Part shown: positions 18,936-26,675 of the stretch, piece by piece
How the letters are laid out: each line of letters begins with the position of its first letter
Numbering within the stretch: the first letter of the stretch is position 1
DNA from: an uncultured Eggerthella sp.
GTDB lineage: Bacteria > Actinomycetota > Coriobacteriia > Coriobacteriales > Eggerthellaceae
Length of the DNA: 64,000 nt
Assembly (NCBI GenBank): GCA_905203045.1
Contig: CAJKUH010000005.1
Location: 27,906-91,905, forward strand
Direction of reading: 5' to 3'
The notes under the pieces: generated by a model
What the model saw: the letters and a program-made list of their open reading frames with translations, nothing else
The model's database searches: none
Told to the model about the DNA's origin: nothing
Made by a program: the position numbers and the translations under genes

Positions 18936-19096
18936 AAAAGAAACCTTTCGTTAAAGCCCTAGCGCCCCAAAGGCGCACGGCACAAATAAAACAGCTAACC
19001 AGGCAAAAGAGCCTTCCGAAAATCAAATCTTGCAGCCAAAAAACAAGTGCCCTTGGTCCTAGAGCAAAACGCCCGAAGGACGTTAACAAACTCGGA

Positions 19097-19268
19097 GCAT
19101 GCGCCAGTAAAACAGCGAGCGCCGCTCTGACGAGTACGGGAAGCTTGAAAGGGGAAGCGGGCTGGCCTTTGGCCGCCCCGACCGATTGAAAGCTTCCCGC
19201 ACCGTCAGAGCGGCGCGCAGCGTCATCGCGTTTCGTGAGTCTTACATCGTTCGGCAGAACGACGCAAC
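19097..19268 (-). repeat. 3' stem-loop element copy 1 (downstream of folD)
   Basis: The main stem is GCGCCGCTCTGACG (19119-19132) with CGTCAGAGCGGCGC (19203-19216). A second perfect stem lies inside it: CGGGAAGCTT (19137-19146) with AAGCTTCCCG (19190-19199). In folD mRNA sense the element opens with a weaker hairpin (GTTGCGTCGTTC..), then GCGATGACGCTGCGC, and ends with CTCGCTGTTTTACTGGCGC. Copies 2-4 at 25203, 42979 and 62151 share the flanks with different stems. It fills most of the 338-base gap between folD and tsaE. Confidence 0.75.
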
Positions 19269-19273
19269 AACAC

Positions 19274-20125
19274 TTACCTGATAGTCTTTTCCGCGGCGCA
19301 CACGGTGTGCTCCATCGTTACCGACGTGGTAACAGAGCCCAAGCCACCAGGAACCGGCGTGATGGCATCGACGATGGGAGCCACGGAATCGTAATCGACA
19401 TCGCCGCACAGCTTACCGTCTTTGTCGAAGTTGATGCCCACGTCCAAAACCGTCTGACCTTCGCGGAAGAAGGAAGCATCGTAGGCACGAGCGCGGCCCG
19501 TAGCGCAGATAACGATATCGGCCGTGCGCATGATCTTGGCCAAATCCTCCGTACGGGAGTGGCAGATGGTAACGCTGGCGTTGCGACGCAGCAGCAACAT
19601 GGCAACGGGCTTGCCCACAACCAAGCTGCGGCCAACCACTACCACATGCTTACCCTCTACCGGGATGTTGTAGTAGTCGAGCGTCTTCACACATGCCTCT
19701 GCCGTGCTGGGGGCGTAGCCTTCCTTGGCATCGGTGAAAACCGCGCCCAAGGAAGCCGTGGAAACGCCGTCGATGTCCTTAGCCATAGCAAGCTCATCGC
19801 ATACCAGCTTGTCTTCCATGCCTTCAGGCAAGGGGCGGAACACCAGGCAGCCATGGATATTCGAATCGGCGTTAATGCGGCGAATCTGCAGCAACAATTT
19901 TTCCTGGGAAACCTTTTCATCCAGCTCGAATACACGGGTGGAAAGGCCCAATGCCTTGGCGCGCTTGCAAGCGGTGCGCTCGTAGCTCAAATCGTCGGGA
20001 CGTGCCCCCACGCGCACAATGGCGAGCGTAGGATCGATTCCAAGGATCTTCAGACGCTCAACACGATGCGCCAAATCGGCGGCAATCGCATCGGTAACAG
20101 GCTTAGATTTCAAAATTTGAGTCAT
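19274..20125 (-). CDS. folD: Methylenetetrahydrofolate dehydrogenase FolD, cyclohydrolase lysine missing
   Basis: The 283-residue protein has the FolD fold: IDPTLAIVRVGARPDD, the HGCLVFRPLPEGM segment, the KDIDGVS motif and the NAD(P) site VVVVGRSLVVGKPVAMLL. In bifunctional FolD the motif YxxxK supplies the lysine needed for cyclohydrolase activity. A gap-free comparison here reads YERTA, so that lysine appears to be Ala. The dedicated cyclohydrolase-type gene fchA lies two bases upstream and fhs before it. I infer a mainly dehydrogenase enzyme, with FchA doing the cyclohydrolase step. The three genes form a C1-folate operon (formate to methylene-THF). Confidence 0.92.
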   Translation of the reverse strand: MTQILKSKPVTDAIAADLAHRVERLKILGIDPTLAIVRVGARPDDLSYERTACKRAKALGLSTRVFELDEKVSQEKLLLQIRRINADSNIHGCLVFRPLPEGMEDKLVCDELAMAKDIDGVSTASLGAVFTDAKEGYAPSTAEACVKTLDYYNIPVEGKHVVVVGRSLVVGKPVAMLLLRRNASVTICHSRTEDLAKIMRTADIVICATGRARAYDASFFREGQTVLDVGINFDKDGKLCGDVDYDSVAPIVDAITPVPGGLGSVTTSVTMEHTVCAAEKTIR

Positions 20126-20127
20126 GC

Positions 20128-20742
20128 TTATCTGAGTCCCTCCAACACAAAAATGTAAATATCATCGGCGCGCTTGCCCCACTCAATAATGAGGCACTCC
20201 GTTTCGTCAGTGTAGCGCTTTGCAAGCTCGCGGTCGGCAAGCATTTTAGCATTGACGTAGATGTTCAACGCCGCACCTTTCAGAGCGCCCTTCGCAAAGG
20301 AGACGCCTGTGGCAACATCGGAAAGTGCCATCTTCGAGCCATTGTGTGCCATAAAGTCGGAAAGCTCGATAACGCGCGCGCAAGCCCTCATGATGGTAAG
20401 CGGCACTTCGATGGCGTCGATCAACGCCTTCTGCATCGCTTCCGTACGGCGTGCCTTCTCTTCCTCGGTTGCACGGGGCATCTTGAAGCAGACTGCCAAC
20501 GGCGCAAATGCCTCGGCGTCCTTCTTCACCAAGCCAAGCAGCTCCTCGCGAACCTGCTGCAGCTGGCGAAGGCATTCCCGCACGTCTTCCTCCACATCGG
20601 CATAGCTTTTCTTGCCAACGGTCAGGTTGCCTACCATGGAGTTCAGGGCAGAACCCAAGGCGCCCACGTATGCGGCAGCGCCACCGCCACCGGGAGTTGG
20701 GGTGCCAGCGGCAACCTCGTCTATAAATGTCCACTCACTCAA
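20128..20742 (-). CDS. fchA: Methenyltetrahydrofolate cyclohydrolase FchA (FTCD cyclodeaminase domain)
   Basis: The 204-residue protein begins with the family motif TPTPGGGGAAAYVGALGSAL near residue 15 and continues with GNLTVGKK and a helical bundle. This is the cyclodeaminase/cyclohydrolase family, used in acetogens and related anaerobes as the methenyl-THF cyclohydrolase. It lies between fhs (upstream, 96 bases) and folD (downstream, 2 bases), which supports that role over histidine degradation. The nearby FolD seems to have lost its own cyclohydrolase lysine. Confidence 0.9.
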   Translation of the reverse strand: MSEWTFIDEVAAGTPTPGGGGAAAYVGALGSALNSMVGNLTVGKKSYADVEEDVRECLRQLQQVREELLGLVKKDAEAFAPLAVCFKMPRATEEEKARRTEAMQKALIDAIEVPLTIMRACARVIELSDFMAHNGSKMALSDVATGVSFAKGALKGAALNIYVNAKMLADRELAKRYTDETECLIIEWGKRADDIYIFVLEGLR

Positions 20743-20838
20743 CGTGTTTCCCTATCATTCAATTCATACAACACGGGCCAGCGCTCTTGCGCCAGCCCGA
20801 TGATAGCTTGCTATTCTTTCCAGCAGTTTTCCAGCAGG

Positions 20839-22506
20839 TTAGAACAAGCCCGAGATCTTGCCCGTTTCGTCAACGTCGATCTTAAAGGCCGCAGGCGACT
20901 TGCCCAAGCCCGGCATGGTCATCACGTTGCCGGTGAGCGCAACCACAAAGCCAGCGCCCGCAGAAACCTTTACCTGGCGAACCGTGATGCGGAAGCCGCG
21001 CGGTGCACCCAGCAGAGCCTTGTCATCCGAGAAGCTGTACTGGGTCTTTGCCATGCATACCGGCATGTTGCCGAAGCCCAAGCCCTCAAGCTGTTTGATC
21101 TCTTTCTTGGCAGCAGGAGTGAAGTCTACCCCATCAGCGCGGTAGATGCGCTTGGCGATCGTCTCGATTTTCTCGGCAAGGCCCAAATCGTCTTCGTAGG
21201 CATAAGAAAGCGTGCTTTCCTGCTCGCACAGGCGCATTACCTCTTCAGCCAGCTCTACGCCGCCGACGCCGCCCTTTGCCCATACTTGGGAAAGAGCCAC
21301 ATTAACGCCCAGCTCCTGGCACTTGGCGCGTACCAAGTCGATTTCCGCCTGGGTATCGGTGGGGAACTCGTTGATGGCGACCACACAGGGAAGGCCGAAC
21401 ACCTTGGTGATGTTCTCAACATGCTGAAGCAGGTTGGGCAGGCCCTTTTCCAGCGCCTCAAGGTTTTCCTCATTCAGGTTTTCCTTGGCAACGCCGCCGT
21501 GGTTCTTCAGCGCGCGAACCGTAGCAACAACGACCACCGCATCGGGTTTCAGGCCGGCAAGGCGGCACTTGATGTCAAGGAACTTCTCCGCGCCGAGGTC
21601 GGCACCGAATCCTGCCTCCGTAACCGCATAATCGCCCAGGGCAAGCGCCATGTTCGTTGCCATGATGGAATTGCAGCCGTGCGCAATGTTGGCGAAGGGG
21701 CCGCCGTGCACGAACGCCGGAGTGCCTTCAAGCGTCTGAACCAGGTTGGGCTTCAGCGCGTCCTTCAGAAGCGCTGCCATGGCGCCTTCGGCATGCAGGT
21801 CGTGAGCGGTTACCGGCTTATCGTCGCGCGTGTAGCCAACTACAATGCGGCCCAGACGCTCCTTCAGGTCGGTAATGGAGGTTGCCAGGCAGAAGATTGC
21901 CATAACCTCGGAAGCAACCGTGATATCGAAGCCGTCTTCGCGCGGAACGCCATTGGCCTTGCCGCCCAAGCCGCACACGATGTTACGCAGCTGGCGGTCG
22001 TTCATGTCAACCACGCGCTTCCAGGTGATGCGGCGCACGTCGATGCCCAACTCGTTTCCGTTGTGGATATGGGCGTCGATCAAAGCAGCAAGCAGGTTGT
22101 TCGCCGCGCCGATAGCGTGGAAGTCGCCCGTGAAGTGCAGGTTGATTTCTTCCATGGGGATTACCTGAGAGTATCCGCCGCCAGCAGCACCGCCCTTGAT
22201 GCCGAATACCGGGCCCAAGCTTGGCTCGCGCAGGGCAATAACCGCCTTCTTGCCCAAGTGGGACAGGGCATCGCCCAGGCCTACCGTGGTAGTGGTTTTG
22301 CCTTCGCCGGCAGCAGTGGGGTTGATGGCTGTGACCAGAATCAACTTGCCGGGCTTGTGCTCTTCATTGCGGAGCATGTTGTAATCGACCTTGGCCTTGG
22401 TCTTGCCGTAGCACTCCAGGTACTCTTCGGCGATGCCGGCCTTTTCCGCAACCTCGGTGATGGGACGCGGCGTGGCGGCCTGGGCAATTTCGATATCGGT
22501 CAACAT
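20839..22506 (-). CDS. fhs: Formate-tetrahydrofolate ligase
   Basis: The 555-residue protein matches the family's usual length. The ATP-binding P-loop TAAGEGKTTTTVGL lies near residue 65 and is followed by REPSLGPVFGIKGGAAGGGYSQVIPMEEINLHFTGDFHAI, given here as the conserved region around residues 92-130. The C-terminal half has VVVVATVRALK and PCVVAINEF. It makes 10-formyl-THF from formate, ATP and THF. With fchA and folD it completes the folate branch from formate to methylene-THF, for purine and methionine supply or a Wood-Ljungdahl methyl branch. No carbonyl-branch gene is seen in the window. Confidence 0.96.
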   Translation of the reverse strand: MLTDIEIAQAATPRPITEVAEKAGIAEEYLECYGKTKAKVDYNMLRNEEHKPGKLILVTAINPTAAGEGKTTTTVGLGDALSHLGKKAVIALREPSLGPVFGIKGGAAGGGYSQVIPMEEINLHFTGDFHAIGAANNLLAALIDAHIHNGNELGIDVRRITWKRVVDMNDRQLRNIVCGLGGKANGVPREDGFDITVASEVMAIFCLATSITDLKERLGRIVVGYTRDDKPVTAHDLHAEGAMAALLKDALKPNLVQTLEGTPAFVHGGPFANIAHGCNSIMATNMALALGDYAVTEAGFGADLGAEKFLDIKCRLAGLKPDAVVVVATVRALKNHGGVAKENLNEENLEALEKGLPNLLQHVENITKVFGLPCVVAINEFPTDTQAEIDLVRAKCQELGVNVALSQVWAKGGVGGVELAEEVMRLCEQESTLSYAYEDDLGLAEKIETIAKRIYRADGVDFTPAAKKEIKQLEGLGFGNMPVCMAKTQYSFSDDKALLGAPRGFRITVRQVKVSAGAGFVVALTGNVMTMPGLGKSPAAFKIDVDETGKISGLF

Positions 22507-22550
22507 AAGCAGTTCGCTTCCTCTTCGTGGCTTTCGGTGCTTTGTTCCTC

Positions 22551-23324
22551 TTACTTGTTGTTTATCTCATCGTAGATCATGCGTAGACCTTGCAAAGTGA
22601 GTTCAAGGTTGATTTCGGCGATGTGCTTCGATGCCGGGGCGATACGGTGGGCAAGGCCGCCGGTTGCCACGACTTTCGCTTCGTAGCCAAGCTGATCGAA
22701 CACGCGCTCAACCAGCCCGTCAACGCGAGCGGCTTCGCCGTATACCACACCGACCTTCAACGCATCGGCGGTATTCGTGCCGATAGCCGTACCGGGGTCT
22801 TCCAGCTCTACCGAACGAAGCAGCGCCGCGCGGGACAGCAGGCTTCGCATGGAAGAGTCGACGCCAGGGGCGATGATGCCGCCCACGAACGTGCCCGTCT
22901 TGTCGATGATCTCGATGTTGGTTGCCGTGCCGAAGTCGACCACGATAACGGGCGAACCGTACAGGCACTTTGCTGCCGCAGCATCGGCAACGCGGTCGGC
23001 GCCCAGCTCAGAGAACTTTTCCTGGTCCATGTTAATCAGATGGCCGACGGTCTTCGCCGAGATAACCAGTAGCTGCACGCCAAACGAACGCTGGCATGCC
23101 TTTTCCCAATTGTGGGTAAGGGCAGGGACCACCGATGCCAAAATGGCGCCATCGATGCACTGACGGTCAACGCCTTCGGCGCTCATCAGAACATGCAGCT
23201 TTATTCGAAGCTCGTCACTGGTGTGATCCACATTCGTGGCCACACGCCACATGTGAACCAAGCGCTCACCGTCGTAAACGCCGAGCACGGTTTGGGTATT
23301 TCCCACGTCAATCGCAAGTAACAT
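22551..23324 (-). CDS. coaX: Type III pantothenate kinase CoaX
   Basis: The start at 23324 gives the standard N-terminus MLLAIDVGNTQTVLGV. Longer forms would overlap the promoter region of the divergent response regulator. The 257-residue product has the second ASKHA phosphate motif VVDFGTATNIEII near residue 125, the DSMRSLLSRAALL motif near residue 155, and the GGLAHRIA adenosine motif near residue 230. It phosphorylates pantothenate in the first step of CoA synthesis without being inhibited by CoA. It lies 44 bases upstream of fhs on the same strand. Confidence 0.95.
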   Translation of the reverse strand: MLLAIDVGNTQTVLGVYDGERLVHMWRVATNVDHTSDELRIKLHVLMSAEGVDRQCIDGAILASVVPALTHNWEKACQRSFGVQLLVISAKTVGHLINMDQEKFSELGADRVADAAAAKCLYGSPVIVVDFGTATNIEIIDKTGTFVGGIIAPGVDSSMRSLLSRAALLRSVELEDPGTAIGTNTADALKVGVVYGEAARVDGLVERVFDQLGYEAKVVATGGLAHRIAPASKHIAEINLELTLQGLRMIYDEINNK

Positions 23325-23439
23325 GTTTCTGACAATCCCTTCAGTTTTAGCGATACGAGCGAATGCTACCATACTATCGATTTCAGACGGCAACGCCTTA
23401 ACCGTAACCGTAATTAACGTTCCCGTAGAAGGTGGCGCA
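23325..23439. promoter_or_regulatory. Divergent intergenic region between coaX and the response regulator gene
   Basis: This 115-base spacer must hold promoters for both directions. A short direct repeat AACCGTAACCGTAATTAACG lies at about 23399-23418, close to the response regulator start; OmpR-type regulators often bind such direct repeats, so autoregulation is possible. A ribosome site GAAGGTGG precedes ATG 23440. Confidence 0.35.
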
Positions 23440-24132
23440 ATGGAAAACCCCGCTCGCATCCTCATCGTCGACGATGAGCCTTCCATCACTGAATTCGTAA
23501 GCTATGCCATGCAGAAAGAAGGCTACCTTACCGAGGTTGCCTCGAATGGCGAAGACGCGCTTGAGAAGATCGAAAGCGAGCATTTCGACCTGTTCATCTT
23601 GGACATCATGCTTCCCGGCATCGACGGCTACGAGCTGTGCCGCCGCATCCGCGCGAAGATGAACACCCCAATCCTGTTCCTTTCGGCCCGTGACACCGAG
23701 CTGAACAAGGTTGTGGGCTTGGAACTTGGCGCTGACGACTACCTGGCGAAGCCCTTCGGCGTGCGCGAGCTTTTGGCACGCACGCGTGCCCTTCTGCGCC
23801 GTAGCCAGGGCATTGAAGCCACGCAGCCTTCCAACGAGGTTACGGCAAGCGGCATTACCCTGAACGAAGACACGCATGTTGCCCAAGGCGACAAGGGCCC
23901 GATTGACCTTACCCCGCGCGAATTCGAGCTGCTCAGCTGCCTGATGCACAATGCCGGCAAGGTGGTTTCCCGCGAAGATTTGCTCCACGATGCCTGGGGA
24001 TGGGAATTCATCACGGAAACGAAGACGGTAGACACTCACATCAAGCGCCTTCGCGATAAGATAGAGGCAGCTGGATACGACCCCAAGCTCGTTGAAACCG
24101 TACGCGGTTACGGGTACCGCTTTAAGAAGTAA
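23440..24132 (+). CDS. OmpR-family response regulator
   Basis: The start at 23440 (after GAAGGTGG) gives a normal N-terminus ENPARILIVDDEPS. The receiver domain has the Asp pair VDDE, the phosphoacceptor Asp in FILDIMLPG near residue 54, the Thr/Ser switch FLSARD and Lys in LAKPF. A winged-helix domain (about 130-228) has LTPREFELL, the recognition helix in VDTHIKRLRDKI and the terminal RGYGYRFKK. Length 230. It is paired with the histidine kinase gene 50 bases downstream. Targets are unknown. Confidence 0.95.
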   Translation: MENPARILIVDDEPSITEFVSYAMQKEGYLTEVASNGEDALEKIESEHFDLFILDIMLPGIDGYELCRRIRAKMNTPILFLSARDTELNKVVGLELGADDYLAKPFGVRELLARTRALLRRSQGIEATQPSNEVTASGITLNEDTHVAQGDKGPIDLTPREFELLSCLMHNAGKVVSREDLLHDAWGWEFITETKTVDTHIKRLRDKIEAAGYDPKLVETVRGYGYRFKK

Positions 24133-24182
24133 GGCGGCGCGGGGCACTTCCCGCCTACTGCCTGATGCTTCGAGGGGATTCA

Positions 24183-25196
24183 ATGAGGCTGTTCACCAAT
24201 ATCTCTTTCTTAACCGCGCTGCTGGCCGTGTTCGGTTGCTCGGTTACTGCCGCCATTGCCGTTTTGGTGTTCGGCTGCTCGCGCCTGATCTTGGCGTTCA
24301 TCATTCCCGTTGCATGCCTCTGCTATTTCCTGAGCCTGCTTATCGCCCATTTCGTAACGCAGCCTTTAACCGAACTGGTGCAGAAAACCCGTGCCTACCG
24401 CGAAGGCGACAAGAGCATCGTGTTCGAGCCTACCGGCACCCTTTACGAGGTCGACCGACTCTCTGAAGATTTCCGCGAGCTGAACCATGCCTACGAAGCA
24501 AAGCTGAACGAGCTTTCCCAAGTGCAAGACCGTCAGGACTCGTTCGTCAGTGATGTAGCGCACGAATTCCGCACGCCTCTTACCGCCATTGCCGGCAATG
24601 CCGAGCTGATGCTCGATCCGGACATGCCGCAAGCTACACGCGAGCACTTCTGCGAGATTATCTTAAGCGAATCGGAGCGCCTGAAGAAACTGACGAACTC
24701 GTTGCTGGCGCTGCAACACGCAAAGGAAGGCGTGCCCGCCGCTGCGCTGAAGCGCTTTGACATCGCCCCCGTTGCACAAGACGTGGTTGAGATGCTGGAA
24801 CCCATCGCACAGGACAAGAACGTTACCCTTTCCGTTGAGGGAGCGGCGCCCGATATCCTGGGCAACACCGATCGCCTGAAGCAAGCGCTCATCAACTTGG
24901 TCGACAACGCTATCCGCCACGTAGAAGAAGGCGGACATGTGCGCGTAATGCTTTCCGGTGTGAACAACCAAGCCGTGGTTGCCGTGAAAGACGACGGCTG
25001 CGGCATCGATGACGACCCATCGCTGCTGTTCAAACGTTTCTATCGCAGCGACGCTTCCCGTGCCCGCAACAGCGGCGGGGCTGGACTCGGGCTTGCCATC
25101 GTAAAGGAAATCGTGGAAAGCTTCGACGGCACGGTAACCGCATTCAACGCCCCCGAAGGCGGAGCGGTATTTGTGATGGCCTTCCCTTCATTATGA
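24183..25196 (+). CDS. Membrane sensor histidine kinase with a very short external loop
   Basis: The start at 24183 follows CGAGGGGA. The 337-residue protein has two membrane segments close together (about residues 8-30 and 34-58), a HAMP-like linker, the H-box VAHEFRTPLTAIAGN near residue 130, the N-box LINLVDNAIRHV near residue 240, the G1 box DDGCGID and the G2 box GGAGLGLAI. The almost absent extracytoplasmic loop points to an intramembrane or cytoplasmic signal, as in cell-envelope stress kinases. It partners the upstream OmpR-type regulator. Confidence 0.94.
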   Translation: MRLFTNISFLTALLAVFGCSVTAAIAVLVFGCSRLILAFIIPVACLCYFLSLLIAHFVTQPLTELVQKTRAYREGDKSIVFEPTGTLYEVDRLSEDFRELNHAYEAKLNELSQVQDRQDSFVSDVAHEFRTPLTAIAGNAELMLDPDMPQATREHFCEIILSESERLKKLTNSLLALQHAKEGVPAAALKRFDIAPVAQDVVEMLEPIAQDKNVTLSVEGAAPDILGNTDRLKQALINLVDNAIRHVEEGGHVRVMLSGVNNQAVVAVKDDGCGIDDDPSLLFKRFYRSDASRARNSGGAGLGLAIVKEIVESFDGTVTAFNAPEGGAVFVMAFPSL

Positions 25197-25202
25197 GATA
25201 AA

Positions 25203-25333
25203 CGCGATGACGCTGCGCGGCCATCTGGCGGCACAGCTAAGGCTGCAAGCCTTCGGCGCGTAACGAAGTACGCGCTTTCGGGCTTTCGCCTTATCTGCAC
25301 TCGCCAGATGGCCGCTCGCTAATTTACTACGCC
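25203..25333 (+). repeat. 3' stem-loop element copy 2 (downstream of the sensor kinase gene)
   Basis: It begins seven bases after the kinase stop with GCGATGACGCTGCGC. The main stem is GCGGCCATCTGGCG (25217-25230) with CGCCAGATGGCCGC (25302-25315), followed by the 3' flank CTCGCTAATTTACTACGCC. Inside are a small hairpin AAGGC..GCCTT (25239-25253) and a second stem GCGCGTA..TACGCGC. It is in the same orientation relative to its gene as the other copies. Confidence 0.75.
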
Positions 25334-25682
25334 AGCCTAGGATTTTGGGTTTAAGAATTTTATGGCAGTCAAAAAGCAAAGCTTTTGACTGCCATCTTAT
25401 GTTCAAAGGACACTCTTCGATGAAAAATATACCTGCGCAAAACCCTTAGATCGGTAGCTATTTCTTTGCCAACAAGCAAGGTACGCTCAAGATGGAGCAG
25501 GTGCGCCACGCGGAAACCAACATCCTGTTTTGCGCTTCGGCCGGAAGGCACAAAAGAGGCCCTTTCCTCGCTACCCGAGGAAAGGGCCTCTTTGCAAAAG
25601 CGTTTTAGCAAGATGGCGAAGACTTCAAGCTGCAGCAGCTGGGGCACACCACGGAAACTTGCCGTCAGGTAAATAAACCAAA
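25334..25682. other. Non-coding remainder of the gap before bioY, with two strong hairpins and possible coding fragments
   Basis: A near-perfect hairpin (ATGGCAGTCAAAA with TTTTGACTGCCAT) spans 25362-25395. Between about 25450 and 25672 one plus-strand frame holds two similar short peptides, GTLKMEQVRHAETN and EDFKLQQLGHTTET, separated by in-frame stops and the terminator at 25553-25593. They could be remnants of a duplicated coding segment. I see no intact gene. Confidence 0.45.
25553..25593. terminator. Strong bidirectional terminator between the sensor kinase gene and bioY
   Basis: A perfect 18-bp stem, AAAGAGGCCCTTTCCTCG with CGAGGAAAGGGCCTCTTT, has a short loop and T residues at both ends. 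It separates convergent genes. Confidence 0.88.
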
Positions 25683-26291
25683 CTAGCGGGAAACCACCGT
25701 GCTTACGGCTTGCGCCACCAACACGGCGGCGATCATCTTCAGCACATCGATAAGCACAAACGGCGCCACGGCGGCGGCAAAGGCAGCTTCTGCCGTAAGA
25801 TGGCCAGCTACCATCAGCCATGCCCAACCGAACACGTACAGCACCGCTAAGAACACCACGCCCATAACCACATTGCGAGCCAAAACACCCGCTGCGATAT
25901 GCGTGCCAAAGAACGACTTCTGCTCCCTGGAAGAAAACAACGGGGTGCGGTGCAGCAGCATATCAACCGCTATGGCAACAAGCGCCGCCACAAAAAAGCC
26001 GACGATAAAGCCACCCGTAGGGCCCATCAACGCGGCAAGCCCGCCCTTGAAGGAAGAAAACACCGGCAACCCCAAACCGCCCAACACGATGTAGCCGCCA
26101 ATGGCAATCAATGCCTGTTTGGCAGGCATTGCGAACAGGACGAACATCACCGCAAGCGTCTGCAGCGTGAAGGGAACGGGGCCAAAGGGAACCGTTACCC
26201 ATGCGGCAACCGCCATCAGGGCGATAGACAAGCCGCAGAAGGCGACCGAACGCGCGCGGGTAGTAGAATTCTGCGTCATAGCTTCTGACAT
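25683..26291 (-). CDS. bioY: Biotin transporter BioY (ECF S-component)
   Basis: The start at 26291 (MSEAMTQNS) removes an unlikely leader present in longer readings. The 202-residue protein has six membrane segments and the BioY signature: VPFGPVPFTLQTLAV near residue 33, the GGLGLPVFSSFKGGLAALMGPTGGF region and a C-terminal VLIDVLKMIAAVLVA. It takes up biotin, alone or with the ECF module, which is not in the window. birA lies about 3 kb away on the same strand, consistent with a biotin auxotroph that salvages and ligates the vitamin. Confidence 0.9.
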   Translation of the reverse strand: MSEAMTQNSTTRARSVAFCGLSIALMAVAAWVTVPFGPVPFTLQTLAVMFVLFAMPAKQALIAIGGYIVLGGLGLPVFSSFKGGLAALMGPTGGFIVGFFVAALVAIAVDMLLHRTPLFSSREQKSFFGTHIAAGVLARNVVMGVVFLAVLYVFGWAWLMVAGHLTAEAAFAAAVAPFVLIDVLKMIAAVLVAQAVSTVVSR

Positions 26292-26675
26292 ATTTGCTGA
26301 TACCTTCCTTAAGCACAGGTTCCTATGATTTGTTTGCCAATTGGGAAAGTATAGCACAGCCTCATTCGAGGGCGCTGCAGGCGCAAGCCACACGCGAAGC
26401 ATGTCGACGGAAACCCCAGGTCATCGGCTGACATTTATCCCATTAATCCCATAAGTTTACTCTGATTTAACATCACGACGCTGAACCCGTCTTTTCGAAA
26501 AGGGCACTTTTGAGCACAATCCGTCCCAAGCAAGCCCCAAACGCGCGAATACGGTAATGCCTTGCGCGAGAAAGGCCTGGACGAAAACCATCCTGAGCAA
26601 ACCTCGCAATCGTGCGCACATTGGAACTTCGCCTTGTGCTGCACGCGCACAGCCCCGGCATATGCCCTGCGCCGT
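26292..26675. other. Intergenic region upstream of bioY
   Basis: This 384-base stretch separates bioY from the MATE gene stop; both are on the minus strand. On the minus strand a TATACT hexamer lies about 65 bases before bioY and could be its -10 site. I see no gene, no BirA-type operator I can name and no clear terminator. Confidence 0.4.

Noticed and set aside
20344..22575. 743-codon plus-strand ORF opposite fchA and fhs
   Set aside because: Antisense to fhs and fchA, with low-complexity composition. The minus-strand genes have full family motifs.
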